From: Candidatus Scatomorpha intestinavium
Lineage (GTDB): Bacteria > Bacillota > Clostridia > Oscillospirales > Oscillospiraceae
Assembly (NCBI GenBank): GCA_018712985.1
Contig: DVGA01000053.1
Span: 1 to 40,413, forward strand
Length of the DNA stretch: 40,413 bases
Reading direction: 5' to 3'
Part shown: one piece after another, positions 5,818 through 14,382 of the stretch
Position numbering within the stretch: position 1 is the stretch's first letter
Layout of the letters: each line of letters opens with the position of its first letter
Position numbers and translations under genes: made by a program
Notes under the pieces: generated by a model
What the model saw: only the letters and a program-made list of their open reading frames with translations
Told to the model about the DNA's origin: nothing
Database searches by the model: none

Positions 5818-6720
5818 CTAAAAAACGAAGTTGGTTATGAGCCCTGTCAGCAGGGCAAAAAGGATGATATACGCTATATAGATCGCAAAATTCCGCGCGC
5901 CGAGCACCGTTTTCAGCGCGCCGAGGTTGGTAATCTTGGTCGCGGGGCCGGTTATCATGAAGGCCGCGGCCGCGCCGACGCTCATGCCGTCGTAGAGCCA
6001 CTGCTGCAGCAGAGGTATCGTCCCGCCGCCGCAGGCGTATAGCGGCACGCCTATCGTCGCCGCCATGAGCACGCCGAAGCCTTCGTTCCCGCCGAAGAGC
6101 GAGGCGAAGGCGTCCGCCGGCACATAGCGCTGGAAGAGCGCCGAGAGCAGCACGCTCAGCAGGAACATCGGCCCCGTGGCCTTCACGTTGCGCCACAGGT
6201 TCTTGAGGTAGCGCAGGGCCAAGTTCGGGTCGGTGTCTCGGTTCGCCGCCTCGCCGTTGAAGCGCTCAAAGCGGAAAAATGCGCTGCCCCGGCAGCAAAA
6301 GCGCACCAGCAGCCCGGCAAAAATCCCGCAGAGCACGCAGGAAATCACGCGCACTGCGAGCACGGCGGGGCCGAGGGCGGCGCTGTACATGATGAGCTGG
6401 GGGTTGAGCAGTATGGAGCTCACCATGAAGGCCGCGAGCAGCTCGTCGCGCGCGCCGCCGCGGGAAAAGCCCGCGGCGATGGGCACGGTGCCGTACATGC
6501 ACAGCGGCGAGCATATGCCCAGCAGCGCGGCGGGGACGATTGCAAGCGCTCCCGCGCGGGACGCGCCCAGGCGCTCGAAGGCGGAGTTTATCCGCCCCCT
6601 GGCGAACACGCTCACCGCCGAGCCTATCAGCATGCCCAGCACCCACCAGAGGAATATCTGCTCGAGCTGGACGCTGAAGTAGTACCAGAGGTAGATGAAC
6701 TCCCGGCGCAGTGCGTCCAT
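5818..6720 (-). CDS. Permease of the DUF318/ArsP (YraQ-like) family
   Basis: A 300-residue membrane protein with about eight helices arranged as two related halves. Each half has the family's re-entrant type motif: GICSPLCMYGTVPIA (about residues 68-82) and GVPLYACGGGTIPLLQ in the second half, followed by GPATKITNLGALK. This is the PF03773 family, whose characterised members export trivalent organoarsenicals; others have unknown cargo. The ATG overlaps the stop of the DUF362 lipoprotein gene by one base (TGATG), so the two are translationally coupled. The neighbours suggest it handles whatever the lipoprotein senses or binds; that link is inferred. Confidence 0.8.
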   Translation of the reverse strand: MDALRREFIYLWYYFSVQLEQIFLWWVLGMLIGSAVSVFARGRINSAFERLGASRAGALAIVPAALLGICSPLCMYGTVPIAAGFSRGGARDELLAAFMVSSILLNPQLIMYSAALGPAVLAVRVISCVLCGIFAGLLVRFCCRGSAFFRFERFNGEAANRDTDPNLALRYLKNLWRNVKATGPMFLLSVLLSALFQRYVPADAFASLFGGNEGFGVLMAATIGVPLYACGGGTIPLLQQWLYDGMSVGAAAAFMITGPATKITNLGALKTVLGARNFAIYIAYIILFALLTGLITNFVF

Positions 6721-7733
6721 CAGTCTATGCTCACGAGCTCATACGTCCTGCTGCCGAGGCCGATTGCCTCCGCATGCTCGAGGGTGTGCAGGCCGTTGCG
6801 GCTCTCGATGCGGTTTACGAGGCTTTCGCCGTCCTCGGCGGCGTAGACGAGGTCGATGCAGGCCTGGTCGAGCGCCACGGGGTCGAAGCTCGCAAGGATT
6901 CCTATGTCGTGCATGTCCGGCTCGGCGGGGCTGGAGTCGCAGTCGCAGTCCACGCTCAGGCGGTTCATGACGTTGACATAGAGTATATTCCCGTCGAGCG
7001 CGTCGACGACGCTCTTGCCCGCCTCGGCCATGCTCTCGAGGAAAGCGTCCTGGTCGGCGCTCCACATGCTGCCGCCCTGCCCGCCGGTGTGGATGTGCGT
7101 TTTGCCCTCGGCGCTGGCTATGCCGATGGAGATGTTCTTTATCGCGCCGCCGTAGCCGGCCATCGCGTGACCCTTGAAGTGCGAGAGCACGACAAAGTAG
7201 TCGTAGTCTGCAAAGTGCGCGCCCACATAGTTCTCCGTGAGGTTCGTACCACCTGTCACGTGCAGGGCCATGGAGCCGTCCTCATCCATGATGTCTACAT
7301 CAGCGAGGTCCGTGTAGCCGTGATCCTCTGCCACCTGGTAGTGCATCGCCGTGTTGGCCCTCGAGCCGCCGTAGGCGGTGTTGCACTCGACGATCGTCGG
7401 CTCATCGAAGTTCTGCACCAGCTCGCCTATCAGCTCCGGGCGCAGGCAGTTGCTGCCCGGCTCGCCGGTGGAGAGCTTGACGGCTATCCGGCCCGAGGGC
7501 TCCGCGCCGAGCGCCTCGTATACGGCGACAAGGCCGTCCGCGCTGATGTCCGTGGTCATGTAGACGACCGGGGGCCTCTCCGTCGCGGCGGACGCGCCCG
7601 ATGTGGGCGTCGCGGAGGGCGTCGTAACCGCCTCGTTCTCCGGCGTCGGGGTGGAGGCAGACGTGGTGTCGCCGCAGGCGGCGAGCGTCAGGGCCGCAGC
7701 GCACGCGAGCAGTATGCAAAGCACTTTTTTCAC
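6720..7733 (-). CDS. DUF362 domain lipoprotein
   Basis: A 337-residue secreted lipoprotein. Residues 1-20 are a signal with lipobox LAAC (lipidated Cys20), then a Thr/Ser/Pro/Ala-rich linker to ~50 and a DUF362 domain. Domain marks are KLSTGEPGSN, DIMDEDG, LSHFKGHAMAGYGG-IKNISIG, the CxC pair in VDCDCDS, and DPVALDQACIDLVYAAED near the end. The GTG at 7733 is chosen because AAAGGA lies 9 bases upstream; the ATG at 7742 touches that site. It is first in an operon with the permease and flavin reductase. A cytoplasmic paralogue lies at 8921, across the regulator. DUF362 has no firmly assigned function; the conserved His and Cys suggest metal or cluster binding. Confidence 0.85.
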   Translation of the reverse strand: MKKVLCILLACAAALTLAACGDTTSASTPTPENEAVTTPSATPTSGASAATERPPVVYMTTDISADGLVAVYEALGAEPSGRIAVKLSTGEPGSNCLRPELIGELVQNFDEPTIVECNTAYGGSRANTAMHYQVAEDHGYTDLADVDIMDEDGSMALHVTGGTNLTENYVGAHFADYDYFVVLSHFKGHAMAGYGGAIKNISIGIASAEGKTHIHTGGQGGSMWSADQDAFLESMAEAGKSVVDALDGNILYVNVMNRLSVDCDCDSSPAEPDMHDIGILASFDPVALDQACIDLVYAAEDGESLVNRIESRNGLHTLEHAEAIGLGSRTYELVSID

Positions 7734-7764
7734 ACCGTTCATTCCTTTCGCGCTTGGTGCACTG

Positions 7765-7793
7765 ATTATATCCCGAAAGCGCGGGCATGTGAA
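7765..7793 (-). promoter_or_regulatory. Promoter of the DUF362 lipoprotein operon
   Basis: Minus strand TTCACA (7793-7788), 17-base spacer, TATAAT (7770-7765), 32 bases before the GTG start at 7733. It is divergent from the regulator promoter at 7901. Confidence 0.7.
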
Positions 7794-7900
7794 ATACTTG
7801 TGTTTTATGATTTGCCATACCTCAAAGGCATAGCGGGCCTGATGTGTCTCCGCAGCTCTGCCCGGCGCCCCGCGCGGCGGATAAAGGGGCAGAAAAAATG

Positions 7901-7929
7901 TAGACATTGCCCCGCCTGTAGTATATTAT
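7901..7929 (+). promoter_or_regulatory. Promoter of the winged-helix regulator
   Basis: TAGACA (7901-7906), 17-base spacer, TATTAT (7924-7929), about 50 bases before the ATG at 7980. The shared intergenic region 7734-7979 would let one regulator control both directions; I see no clear palindrome in it. Confidence 0.6.
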
Positions 7930-7979
7930 GCATTTACGTAATTGCGGAATATTAATTGCAAGGAGCTGAGGTTAAGACT

Positions 7980-8627
7980 ATGGAACGGGATTACGGCAAC
8001 GAGATCGATTCCCTGAGAGCGCAGATGGAGCGCCTTCAGGGCGAGACGGCCGCACAACTCGAGAAGCTGAGCGGCATGGTGGCGTCGCTGCTTCCGAACA
8101 GTCCGCCGGCAGAAAAGCTCGAAAGGGTGCACGTCATGCGCGGGATGCACCCGGACGAGCGCCTGAGCGATATGATGGAGGAGCTGTGCCGCAAGACCGA
8201 GGAGACGGGCGCGGACGGGCTCGTGACCTACCTCGGGGTGTACAATTCCGGCGGACGGCAGTCCAACTGGATACGGAACGCCGTACCCGCCGGCGAACTG
8301 CTCTCCCTGATAGAGAGCGGCGTGGCCGGCAAGGTGCTGTCCTGCATAGGCAACGCGGACCGCCTTTCGATACTCCTTGAGATACTCCGCGGGCCGAAGA
8401 CGGTCGCAAAGCTCGTGGAGAAGTGCGGCTTCGGCTCCACGGGGCAGGTATATCACCACATGAAGCCGCTGCTCGCCGCCGACGTGATAGCGGAGGACGC
8501 GCAGCAGAAGGGCGTTTACGTCATACGGCCCCGCAAGGTGCAGGGCATCATCATGCTGCTCGCGGGCATCAGCGACATGGTGGACGAGACCTACACACAG
8601 GGCGCGGGGGAAACTCCCGAGGCATGA
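7980..8627 (+). CDS. ArsR-like winged-helix transcriptional regulator
   Basis: A 215-residue protein. Residues 1-40 look like a coiled coil (IDSLRAQMERLQGETAAQLEKL). A middle region of no recognised family follows to ~110. Residues ~118-180 form an ArsR-type winged helix: GNADRLSILLEILRGPKT, then VAKLVEKCGFGSTGQVYHHM as the helix-turn-helix and a wing ending KGVYVIRP. It lacks the usual ArsR metal-site cysteines in the recognition helix. The ATG at 7980 is preceded by GAGG; an in-frame TTG at 7956 is less likely. Lying between two DUF362 genes, it probably controls both and the permease operon. The ligand is unknown. Confidence 0.8.
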   Translation: MERDYGNEIDSLRAQMERLQGETAAQLEKLSGMVASLLPNSPPAEKLERVHVMRGMHPDERLSDMMEELCRKTEETGADGLVTYLGVYNSGGRQSNWIRNAVPAGELLSLIESGVAGKVLSCIGNADRLSILLEILRGPKTVAKLVEKCGFGSTGQVYHHMKPLLAADVIAEDAQQKGVYVIRPRKVQGIIMLLAGISDMVDETYTQGAGETPEA

Positions 8628-8799
8628 CTCCGGCCCGCGCACCGGCGGCCGGGGTGCGGACTGCGGTACAAACCGGGCGCGGCCGTCTGCGCAAAGGGCG
8701 AATAAATGCGGGACCGTTTTACAGCGCTGAGGGAAGCTGCGTCCCCGGAGCCGCGTTTTCCATGCGTCCGAGGCATAATATCAAATTAAAATTAGGCAT

Positions 8800-8828
8800 T
8801 TTACATTTCCTGCCGCGGTGCATATAAT
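8800..8828 (+). promoter_or_regulatory. Promoter of the cytoplasmic DUF362 gene
   Basis: TTTACA (8800-8805), 17-base spacer, TATAAT (8823-8828), about 90 bases before the ATG at 8921. The gap 8628-8799 holds no gene and no clear terminator for the regulator, so read-through from it is possible. Confidence 0.7.
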
Positions 8829-8920
8829 TACAGACGTAAAGGTATCGGCCGCACGGCCGGCCACAAACGAATCCGCTCAATTTCCCGCGTGCCAGGCGCG
8901 CACAAGAAGGAGAATGTATA

Positions 8921-9928
8921 ATGTCAGAAAGCAAAACCATGCCCGGAACCGGCGGCGAGCACTACATTCCGTACAGCGAGCGCACGGGCGAAGAGTCCAC
9001 CGTATTTTTCACCCGCGATCTCTCCGCGGAGGGCCTGAGGAAGATTTTCGAGCGCGTAAACAGCCCCCTCACCGGCAGGGTGGCCATAAAGCTGCACACC
9101 GGCGAGCCGCACGGCCCCAACATCATCCCGCGCCCCTGGGTCAAGGAGCTCATAGAGAAGGACCTGCCCGGCGCGTCCGTCGTTGAGACCAACACCTACT
9201 ATGAAGGCGGGCGCGATACCACGGAAAAGCATCGCGAAACCCTGAAGGTAAACGGCTGGGACTTCTGCCCGGTCGACATCATGGACGAGGAAGCCACCGC
9301 CCTGCTGCCCATAAAGGGCGGCAAGTGGATGCAGGAGATGAGTGTCGGCAGCCACATGCTCAACTACGACAGCATGCTCGTGCTCACCCACTTCAAGGGC
9401 CACATGATGGGCGGTTTCGGCGGCAGCAACAAGAACATCGGCATCGGCTGCGCGGACGGCAAGGTGGGTAAGAAGTGGATACACAACGCCCGCGACACGG
9501 ACAACCTCTGGGACATATCCCTCGAGGAGCTCATGGAGCGCATGACCGAGAGCACCAAGGCCACCATCGACCACTTCGCCGGCCGCATCTGCTATGTCAA
9601 CGTGCTGCGCAACATGTCCGTAAGCTGCGACTGCGAGGGCGTCGCAGCCGCGCCGGTCGTCACGCCGAACATCGGCATCGTCGCCTCGCTCGACATCCTC
9701 GCGGCCGACCAGGCGAGTGTGGACCTTGTCTACGCCCTTAACGAGCACGACCACCACGACCTTGTGGAGCGCATCGAGACCCGCCACGGGCTCAGGCAGC
9801 TCAGCTACATGAAGGAGCTCGGCATGGGCAACGACCGCTATAGGCTCGTCGACATCGACAACGGCGACGCCGTCATCTCCACCGCGAAGGCCGTTGAGGG
9901 CGTCGTCCCCTTCCACAGCCACGACTGA
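8921..9928 (+). CDS. DUF362 domain protein, cytoplasmic
   Basis: A 335-residue protein collinear with the lipoprotein at 6720-7733 but without signal peptide, so it should stay in the cytoplasm. Shared blocks are KLHTGEPHGPN, DIMDEEA, LTHFKGHMMGGFGG-NKNIGIG, the CxC in VSCDCEG, and ADQASVDLVYALNE with RIETRHGL. The two histidines of HFKGH and the two cysteines are kept in both proteins, which argues for a bound metal or cluster rather than a purely structural role. The ATG at 8921 has AAGGAG at 8 bases, and a good promoter precedes it. A strong terminator follows at 9953. No enzymatic activity can be named. Confidence 0.85.
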   Translation: MSESKTMPGTGGEHYIPYSERTGEESTVFFTRDLSAEGLRKIFERVNSPLTGRVAIKLHTGEPHGPNIIPRPWVKELIEKDLPGASVVETNTYYEGGRDTTEKHRETLKVNGWDFCPVDIMDEEATALLPIKGGKWMQEMSVGSHMLNYDSMLVLTHFKGHMMGGFGGSNKNIGIGCADGKVGKKWIHNARDTDNLWDISLEELMERMTESTKATIDHFAGRICYVNVLRNMSVSCDCEGVAAAPVVTPNIGIVASLDILAADQASVDLVYALNEHDHHDLVERIETRHGLRQLSYMKELGMGNDRYRLVDIDNGDAVISTAKAVEGVVPFHSHD

Positions 9929-9952
9929 CAGGGCAAAACACCATATAAACGC

Positions 9953-9990
9953 AAAGCCGCCTTTTGGGTTTCCAAAAGGCGGCTTTCTTG
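9953..9990. terminator. Bidirectional terminator between convergent genes
   Basis: A perfect 15-bp stem (AAAGCCGCCTTTTGG 9953-9967 with 9972-9986), 4-base loop, T-rich 3' side on both strands. It separates the DUF362 gene from the PucR gene ending at 9999. Confidence 0.9.
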
Positions 9991-9998
9991 TGCTTCCG

Positions 9999-11237
9999 CT
10001 ATTTTTCCATGCCCGGCAGGCTTCGGCTGAGGCGGAACACCGCTATGCCGATCTGCAGCCGGCGCGCGGCGTCCGGGTCCTCGGTGTCTACGCCTATCAG
10101 ATCCTCGATTTTTTGCAGGCGGTATTTCATCGTGCTCCTGTCTATGAACATGCTCGCCGCCGCGCTCGAGAGGCGGTTGCCGAAAAAGAGGTATTTTTCA
10201 AGCGTGTCGAGGTATTCCGTGTGGTTCCTCTCGTCGTATTCCGAGAGCTTCTTTATTTCCGAGGGCACCAGCACGGTGGGCCCCACCTGCGAGAGCGCCC
10301 CGGCAAGCATGAGCTCATGATAGCTGTCCCTTGCGGTCCTGACGCCCGCCGAGTCCGGCAACAGCGCGAGCGACAGGGCCCCAAGTGCCTGCCGCCGGAA
10401 GCCTCCCCGCTCGTTCAAATCGGAAAAAAGCTCGGACACGCCGCAGCACAGCTCCCTGCCCTCCGTAAGGAAGCGCAGCTTGTCCGTCAGCGGGCCCCAC
10501 TCTCCCTCCCTCACCGAGCAGAACAGCGCGAGCAGCCTGCCGTCGCTTATAAGGTGGAAGCTTCGCGGCCACATCCGCGAAAGGCTCTGTTCCGCCTCCG
10601 GCAGAGCCGAAGTGTCCCCGGGACACTCTATCGCGGCAAACACATAGCCCCCGCCGAGCGACGTCCCCGCCTCGCCGTCGAGGCGAAGGTCGTAGAGGTT
10701 TCCGAACACGCTTCGCGAGAGGTCGCCGTCGCCCAGAAGCAGCTCGCGCGCCACGCCCGATTCGAGGTAGCTGGCCTTATAGCCTCCCGGCTCCCAGGAG
10801 GGGACGCTGTCAAAATACTCATAGAGCTGCACGGCGCGCTCGAGCGCACGTTTTCCCATACCATCCGGCGCATCTTCCGGGACGGAAATCGCCAATATGT
10901 GTCTCGGCTCGCGCCCGGCGGGCACAAGCCGGCAGAACGCGGGGCCCTTCCCCGCCTCTCCCGGCGCGAATTCGGCCACCCGGCCGCGGAAAAAGCCCTC
11001 CGAGCGCTTGTCCCGGCTCGTCAGCATCGTTCGCAGCGCATGCTTGAGCTCATCCTGCCTCTGGCCCCTTTCCGGGACGCAAACCGTGTCAAGCCCGCCG
11101 GTGTCGAGTATGGCCGTGACTATGCCGCTCAGCGAATAGAGGCTCTCGAGTATCTCATGCAGCTCCAGCCCATCGGTCAAAGCCCCGAGCAGCAGCTCGT
11201 CCAGGCCGGAGATGTCGAGATTTCTGCCGTTATCCAT
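9999..11237 (-). CDS. PucR family regulator, second of a tandem pair
   Basis: A 412-residue protein. The C-terminal ~60 residues form the PucR-type helix-turn-helix: YLFFGNRLSSAAASMFIDRS, then TMKYRLQKIEDLIGVD and a closing helix. The N-terminal part begins like a sensor (LLLGALTDGLELHEILESLY) and the middle resembles the GGDEF-like PucR linker. Members usually activate catabolic genes on binding a small ligand. The ATG at 11237 is chosen because a G-rich ribosome site precedes it; it overlaps the stop of the next PucR gene by 8 bases. With that gene it forms an operon divergent from the SDR / enoate-reductase genes at 12770. Confidence 0.8.
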   Translation of the reverse strand: MDNGRNLDISGLDELLLGALTDGLELHEILESLYSLSGIVTAILDTGGLDTVCVPERGQRQDELKHALRTMLTSRDKRSEGFFRGRVAEFAPGEAGKGPAFCRLVPAGREPRHILAISVPEDAPDGMGKRALERAVQLYEYFDSVPSWEPGGYKASYLESGVARELLLGDGDLSRSVFGNLYDLRLDGEAGTSLGGGYVFAAIECPGDTSALPEAEQSLSRMWPRSFHLISDGRLLALFCSVREGEWGPLTDKLRFLTEGRELCCGVSELFSDLNERGGFRRQALGALSLALLPDSAGVRTARDSYHELMLAGALSQVGPTVLVPSEIKKLSEYDERNHTEYLDTLEKYLFFGNRLSSAAASMFIDRSTMKYRLQKIEDLIGVDTEDPDAARRLQIGIAVFRLSRSLPGMEK

Positions 11238-12435
11238 GCCCGTGCCCCCCTTCTCCGCCGCCGGCGAGCTCCCGCAGCTCAAGCCCGAGCTGGAACGCGG
11301 CGGCCGTGTCCGCATCGGCGAGGTCCGCGCCTAATAGCTCCTCGATTTTCCTTATCCGGTTTATCACCGTATTGCGGTGCAGGCCCATGGCCTCCGCCGT
11401 CGCGGCGGGGCGCCGGAAGTTTTTCAGGTACAGCCGCAGGGTGCGCATGTATTCACAGTCACTCCCGCAGTCAAGTTCCCCGAGGGCTTTCAGCGCCGGA
11501 AGGCTCGAGGCCTCCCGCCCGTATCTCCCCACGGCGCAGCGCGCAACGATTACCGGGTATTTTGCGCGGAAGGTATTGACGGGCCCCTCCCCTCCGGCGG
11601 AAAGCGCCAGCAGGGCCTGTCCCCTGCGCTCCGACATCTCCTCAAGCGGCTCAAAAATGTCGCTTGTTCCGGCGCGCACGCCGTACAGACGCGCTATGCC
11701 GTTGAGCTGCTTCAGGCGCTCTTTTATCTCCCCGGGCCTGCTGAGCCCGCCGAGCAGCATGTACAGCCGCTCCTCGCCGGCGAGGCATCCGACGGCCCCG
11801 CCGTCCGCGCCGCAGAGCCGGCCTCGTATATACTCAAGCGTGCTCACCCCGCGGCCCTCGGCGGAAAAGATGACGAAAGCGTACGGCGGCGGCAGCGCGC
11901 CGGAGAGGCTCTCCGCCTCCGCCGGGCCGGATTCGTTGTTTATAAGCAGACGCTCGACCGCCCCGCCGCGCTCGGCGCGGTGCCGGTCCTGTATAAGCCG
12001 GGCAGAAGCGCGGGCAAGCAGGTCGTTGGCTTTCAGGGCATCCCCGGTAAGGCAGTCCTCCACCATTATCCCGCAATAGGCGGCGAGCCGCCCACCGGCC
12101 ATCACCGGCCCGCAGGCCTGCGGATAGCCCTCGCAGGTGCCGGAATCGAACAGCTGAGAGCGCCCGTGCTCGTACATTTTTTCCTGGTACTCCAGATAAT
12201 TGTTTTCCACTATCACGCTCTCGGATGCGGAGCCCTGCGCCGCGATCTCTTCCCAGTTGCTGTAGTAAAACGGGCGCGGGAAGGCGTAAGCGAGCATGTG
12301 AAAGGTGGTGTCGAAGCAGATAAGCGGCAGCTTCAGGCAGGAGTACACGCCGTCGAACATCTCCTGCAGGCCTGCCCCCTTCAAAATCGCGTCCAGCAGC
12401 ACGGACTCAAGATTCTCAAAGTCTATGCTTCTCAT
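11230..12435 (-). CDS. PucR family regulator, first of a tandem pair
   Basis: A 401-residue protein with the same plan as its downstream neighbour: an N-terminal sensor region (ENLESVLLDAILKGAGLQEM) and a C-terminal PucR helix-turn-helix, LKNFRRPAATAEAMGLHRNT followed by VINRIRKIEELLGADLAD. The two proteins are clearly paralogous in design but differ widely in sequence, so they are not a recent duplication. GGAGGG precedes the ATG. A Gly/His-rich tail (GGGEGGHGHG) ends the protein and contains the overlap with the next gene. The likely target is the divergent operon starting at 12770. Confidence 0.85.
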   Translation of the reverse strand: MRSIDFENLESVLLDAILKGAGLQEMFDGVYSCLKLPLICFDTTFHMLAYAFPRPFYYSNWEEIAAQGSASESVIVENNYLEYQEKMYEHGRSQLFDSGTCEGYPQACGPVMAGGRLAAYCGIMVEDCLTGDALKANDLLARASARLIQDRHRAERGGAVERLLINNESGPAEAESLSGALPPPYAFVIFSAEGRGVSTLEYIRGRLCGADGGAVGCLAGEERLYMLLGGLSRPGEIKERLKQLNGIARLYGVRAGTSDIFEPLEEMSERRGQALLALSAGGEGPVNTFRAKYPVIVARCAVGRYGREASSLPALKALGELDCGSDCEYMRTLRLYLKNFRRPAATAEAMGLHRNTVINRIRKIEELLGADLADADTAAAFQLGLELRELAGGGEGGHGHG

Positions 12436-12478
12436 GTCCGGCCCTCCTCAGCGTCAGCGATTTCACAAATACATTATA

Positions 12479-12508
12479 ATAATATTATAAATATCCGCCC
12501 CATGTCAA
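12479..12508 (-). promoter_or_regulatory. Promoter of the PucR pair
   Basis: Minus strand TTGACA (12508-12503), 18-base spacer, TATTAT (12484-12479), in an AT-rich patch. The rest of the 334-base gap (12436-12769) should hold the divergent promoter of the SDR operon; the best guess is CTGACA at 12677 with TATGTT at 12701 or TAAAAT at 12706, which is weak and fits an activator-dependent promoter. Confidence 0.65.
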
Positions 12509-12769
12509 CCGTCATTCCGGGCAAAATACACATGCCGGATGTGCAACCCGTGAAATGTCCGTCCTTCGCTTTCCCGTATTGCATATTCAACTCAAAACGC
12601 TGGAGTCCGCTTAGCGGCTGGATTTTTGCTTTTGGATGTGCGTTTTGCTGAAAGACGGTCCCCGCTTTCCGCATGGCTGACAGTGAGTTTTAACAGCCTT
12701 TATGTTAAAATACAGACAATCAAAAACCTCAGCGATCCAAACAAATTTACAGAAAGGGTGTATTCAAAA

Positions 12770-13555
12770 ATGGATTACGGCCTGAAAGACAAAGTAGTGC
12801 TCATCACCGGTTCTACCGGCGGCATCGGGCAGGCCCTCTGCCGCGCGTTCGCAGCCGAGGGCTGCAAGCTGGCCATCTCCTCCACCGCTCAGGAGAAGCT
12901 TGACGCCTTTGTGCCCACCCTCGACATCGCCCCTGAGAAGCTGGCGACCTTCATCTGCGACGTCACCAAGGAGGACGAGGTCAAGGCCTTTGTGGACGGA
13001 GCATACGCCGCGTTCGGCTCCATCGACGTGGTCATCCCCAACGCCGGCTATGAGGGCGAATACCAGCTCATCCAGGACTGCACCTACGAGTCCTACATGA
13101 AGGTCTACGGCGTAAACGTCTTCGGCGTTGTCTACACCTGCAAATACGCCGCCAAGTACATGATCCCGCAGGGCAAGGGCGCGGTCGTGGTCATAGCCTC
13201 CAACGGCAGCTACACCACCGCAGCCGGCATGAGCGCCTACTGCTCCAGCAAGCACGCCGTCGCCGGCGTGGCGAAGAGCGTGGCCCTCGAGCTCGGCCCC
13301 CACGGCATCCACTGCAACTACATCTGCCCGGGCGGAGTGGAGACCCCGATGATCCACCGCATCGAGAAGAACACCTTCGGCGACACCAAGACCCACGAGG
13401 AGTGCGAGCAGATATTCGGCGCCGCCTATCTCGATAAGCGCTACTGCCGCGCGGACGAGGTCGCCAACCTGGCCCTCTATCTCGCCAGCGATGTCTCCAG
13501 CCACATCATGGGCAGCGGCATCCGCATGGACGCCGGCATGGACGCCCTCTGCTGA
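12770..13555 (+). CDS. SDR family oxidoreductase, first of two
   Basis: A 261-residue short-chain dehydrogenase/reductase. The nucleotide site is TGSTGGIG (residues 13-20), then PNAG (90-93) in place of the usual NNAG, and catalytic Ser147, Tyr157 and Lys161 (YCSSK). No acidic residue ends the second strand (ISSTAQEK), which leans to NADPH. The ATG at 12770 is chosen over upstream starts because homologous SDRs begin here and AAAGGG lies just before. It leads an operon with a second SDR, an enoate-reductase-type enzyme and an MFS transporter. Oxidation or reduction of a hydroxyl/keto group, as in hydroxysteroid dehydrogenases, is plausible. Confidence 0.85.
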   Translation: MDYGLKDKVVLITGSTGGIGQALCRAFAAEGCKLAISSTAQEKLDAFVPTLDIAPEKLATFICDVTKEDEVKAFVDGAYAAFGSIDVVIPNAGYEGEYQLIQDCTYESYMKVYGVNVFGVVYTCKYAAKYMIPQGKGAVVVIASNGSYTTAAGMSAYCSSKHAVAGVAKSVALELGPHGIHCNYICPGGVETPMIHRIEKNTFGDTKTHEECEQIFGAAYLDKRYCRADEVANLALYLASDVSSHIMGSGIRMDAGMDALC

Positions 13556-13617
13556 GCGTTTTTCCACATTTGTCAGTAAAGCCCTCAGATATCACTCAAA
13601 AACAGGAGGAAGAAAAA

Positions 13618-14373
13618 ATGTTCGATCTTCACGGTAGAGTAGCAGTCGTCACCGGCGCTTCCGCCGGCCTGGGCCGCCAGTTCGCCCTCGCTCTCGCCCG
13701 CCAGGGCGCCGACCTCGCCATCCTCGCCCGCCGCGAGCGGAAGCTGAACGAGGTCGCCGAGGAAATCCGCGCCGTCGGCGTGAAGTGCCTCGTCGTCCGC
13801 TGCGACGTCAGGGAGCCCGAGGACGTGGCCAACGCCGTCAAGGCCGTCATTGCCGAGTACGGCAAGGTCGATATTCTGGTCAACAACGCCGGCGGCGGCA
13901 AGAGCAAGCCCCTGGACGAGTTCCCCGAGGAGGACTGGATCGACACCGTCAACACCGACGTTTTCGGCGTCATGCGCTGCACCCGTGATTTCGGCCGCGA
14001 GATGCTGAAGGCCGGCTATGGCCGCATCATCAACATCGCCTCCATCCTCGGCAAGGGCGGCCTGCCGGAAATCCCCATCAGCGACTACGCCGCCAGCAAG
14101 GGCGCCGTTATCAACTTCACCCACCAGATGGCCACCGAGTGGGCGCAGAAGGGCATCACCGTCAACTGCATCTGCCCGGGCTTCTTCCCCAGCGAGGCCA
14201 ACAACCCCGAGGCCATGAAGGCCATGGACTACTTCATCAAGGACCGCACCCCGATGGGCCGTCCCGGCCGCGACGGCGAGCTCGACTCCACCGTCGTCTA
14301 CCTCGCCGCCGACGAGAGCAGCTACGTCACCGGCAACATCTGCACCTGCGACGGCGGCTGGACCGCTATCTGA
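13618..14373 (+). CDS. SDR family oxidoreductase, second of two
   Basis: A 251-residue classical SDR. TGASAGLG (12-19) binds the cofactor, ARRERK (37-42) points to NADPH, NNAG (89-92) is intact, and the catalytic Ser142, Tyr157 and Lys161 are present. AGGAGG lies 9 bases before the ATG. It shares only the family pattern with the SDR just upstream, so the two probably act on different positions or stereochemistries of one substrate. A strong hairpin without a T tract (14383-14418) separates it from the next gene and may tune relative mRNA levels. Confidence 0.88.
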   Translation: MFDLHGRVAVVTGASAGLGRQFALALARQGADLAILARRERKLNEVAEEIRAVGVKCLVVRCDVREPEDVANAVKAVIAEYGKVDILVNNAGGGKSKPLDEFPEEDWIDTVNTDVFGVMRCTRDFGREMLKAGYGRIINIASILGKGGLPEIPISDYAASKGAVINFTHQMATEWAQKGITVNCICPGFFPSEANNPEAMKAMDYFIKDRTPMGRPGRDGELDSTVVYLAADESSYVTGNICTCDGGWTAI

Positions 14374-14382
14374 CGAAATATA

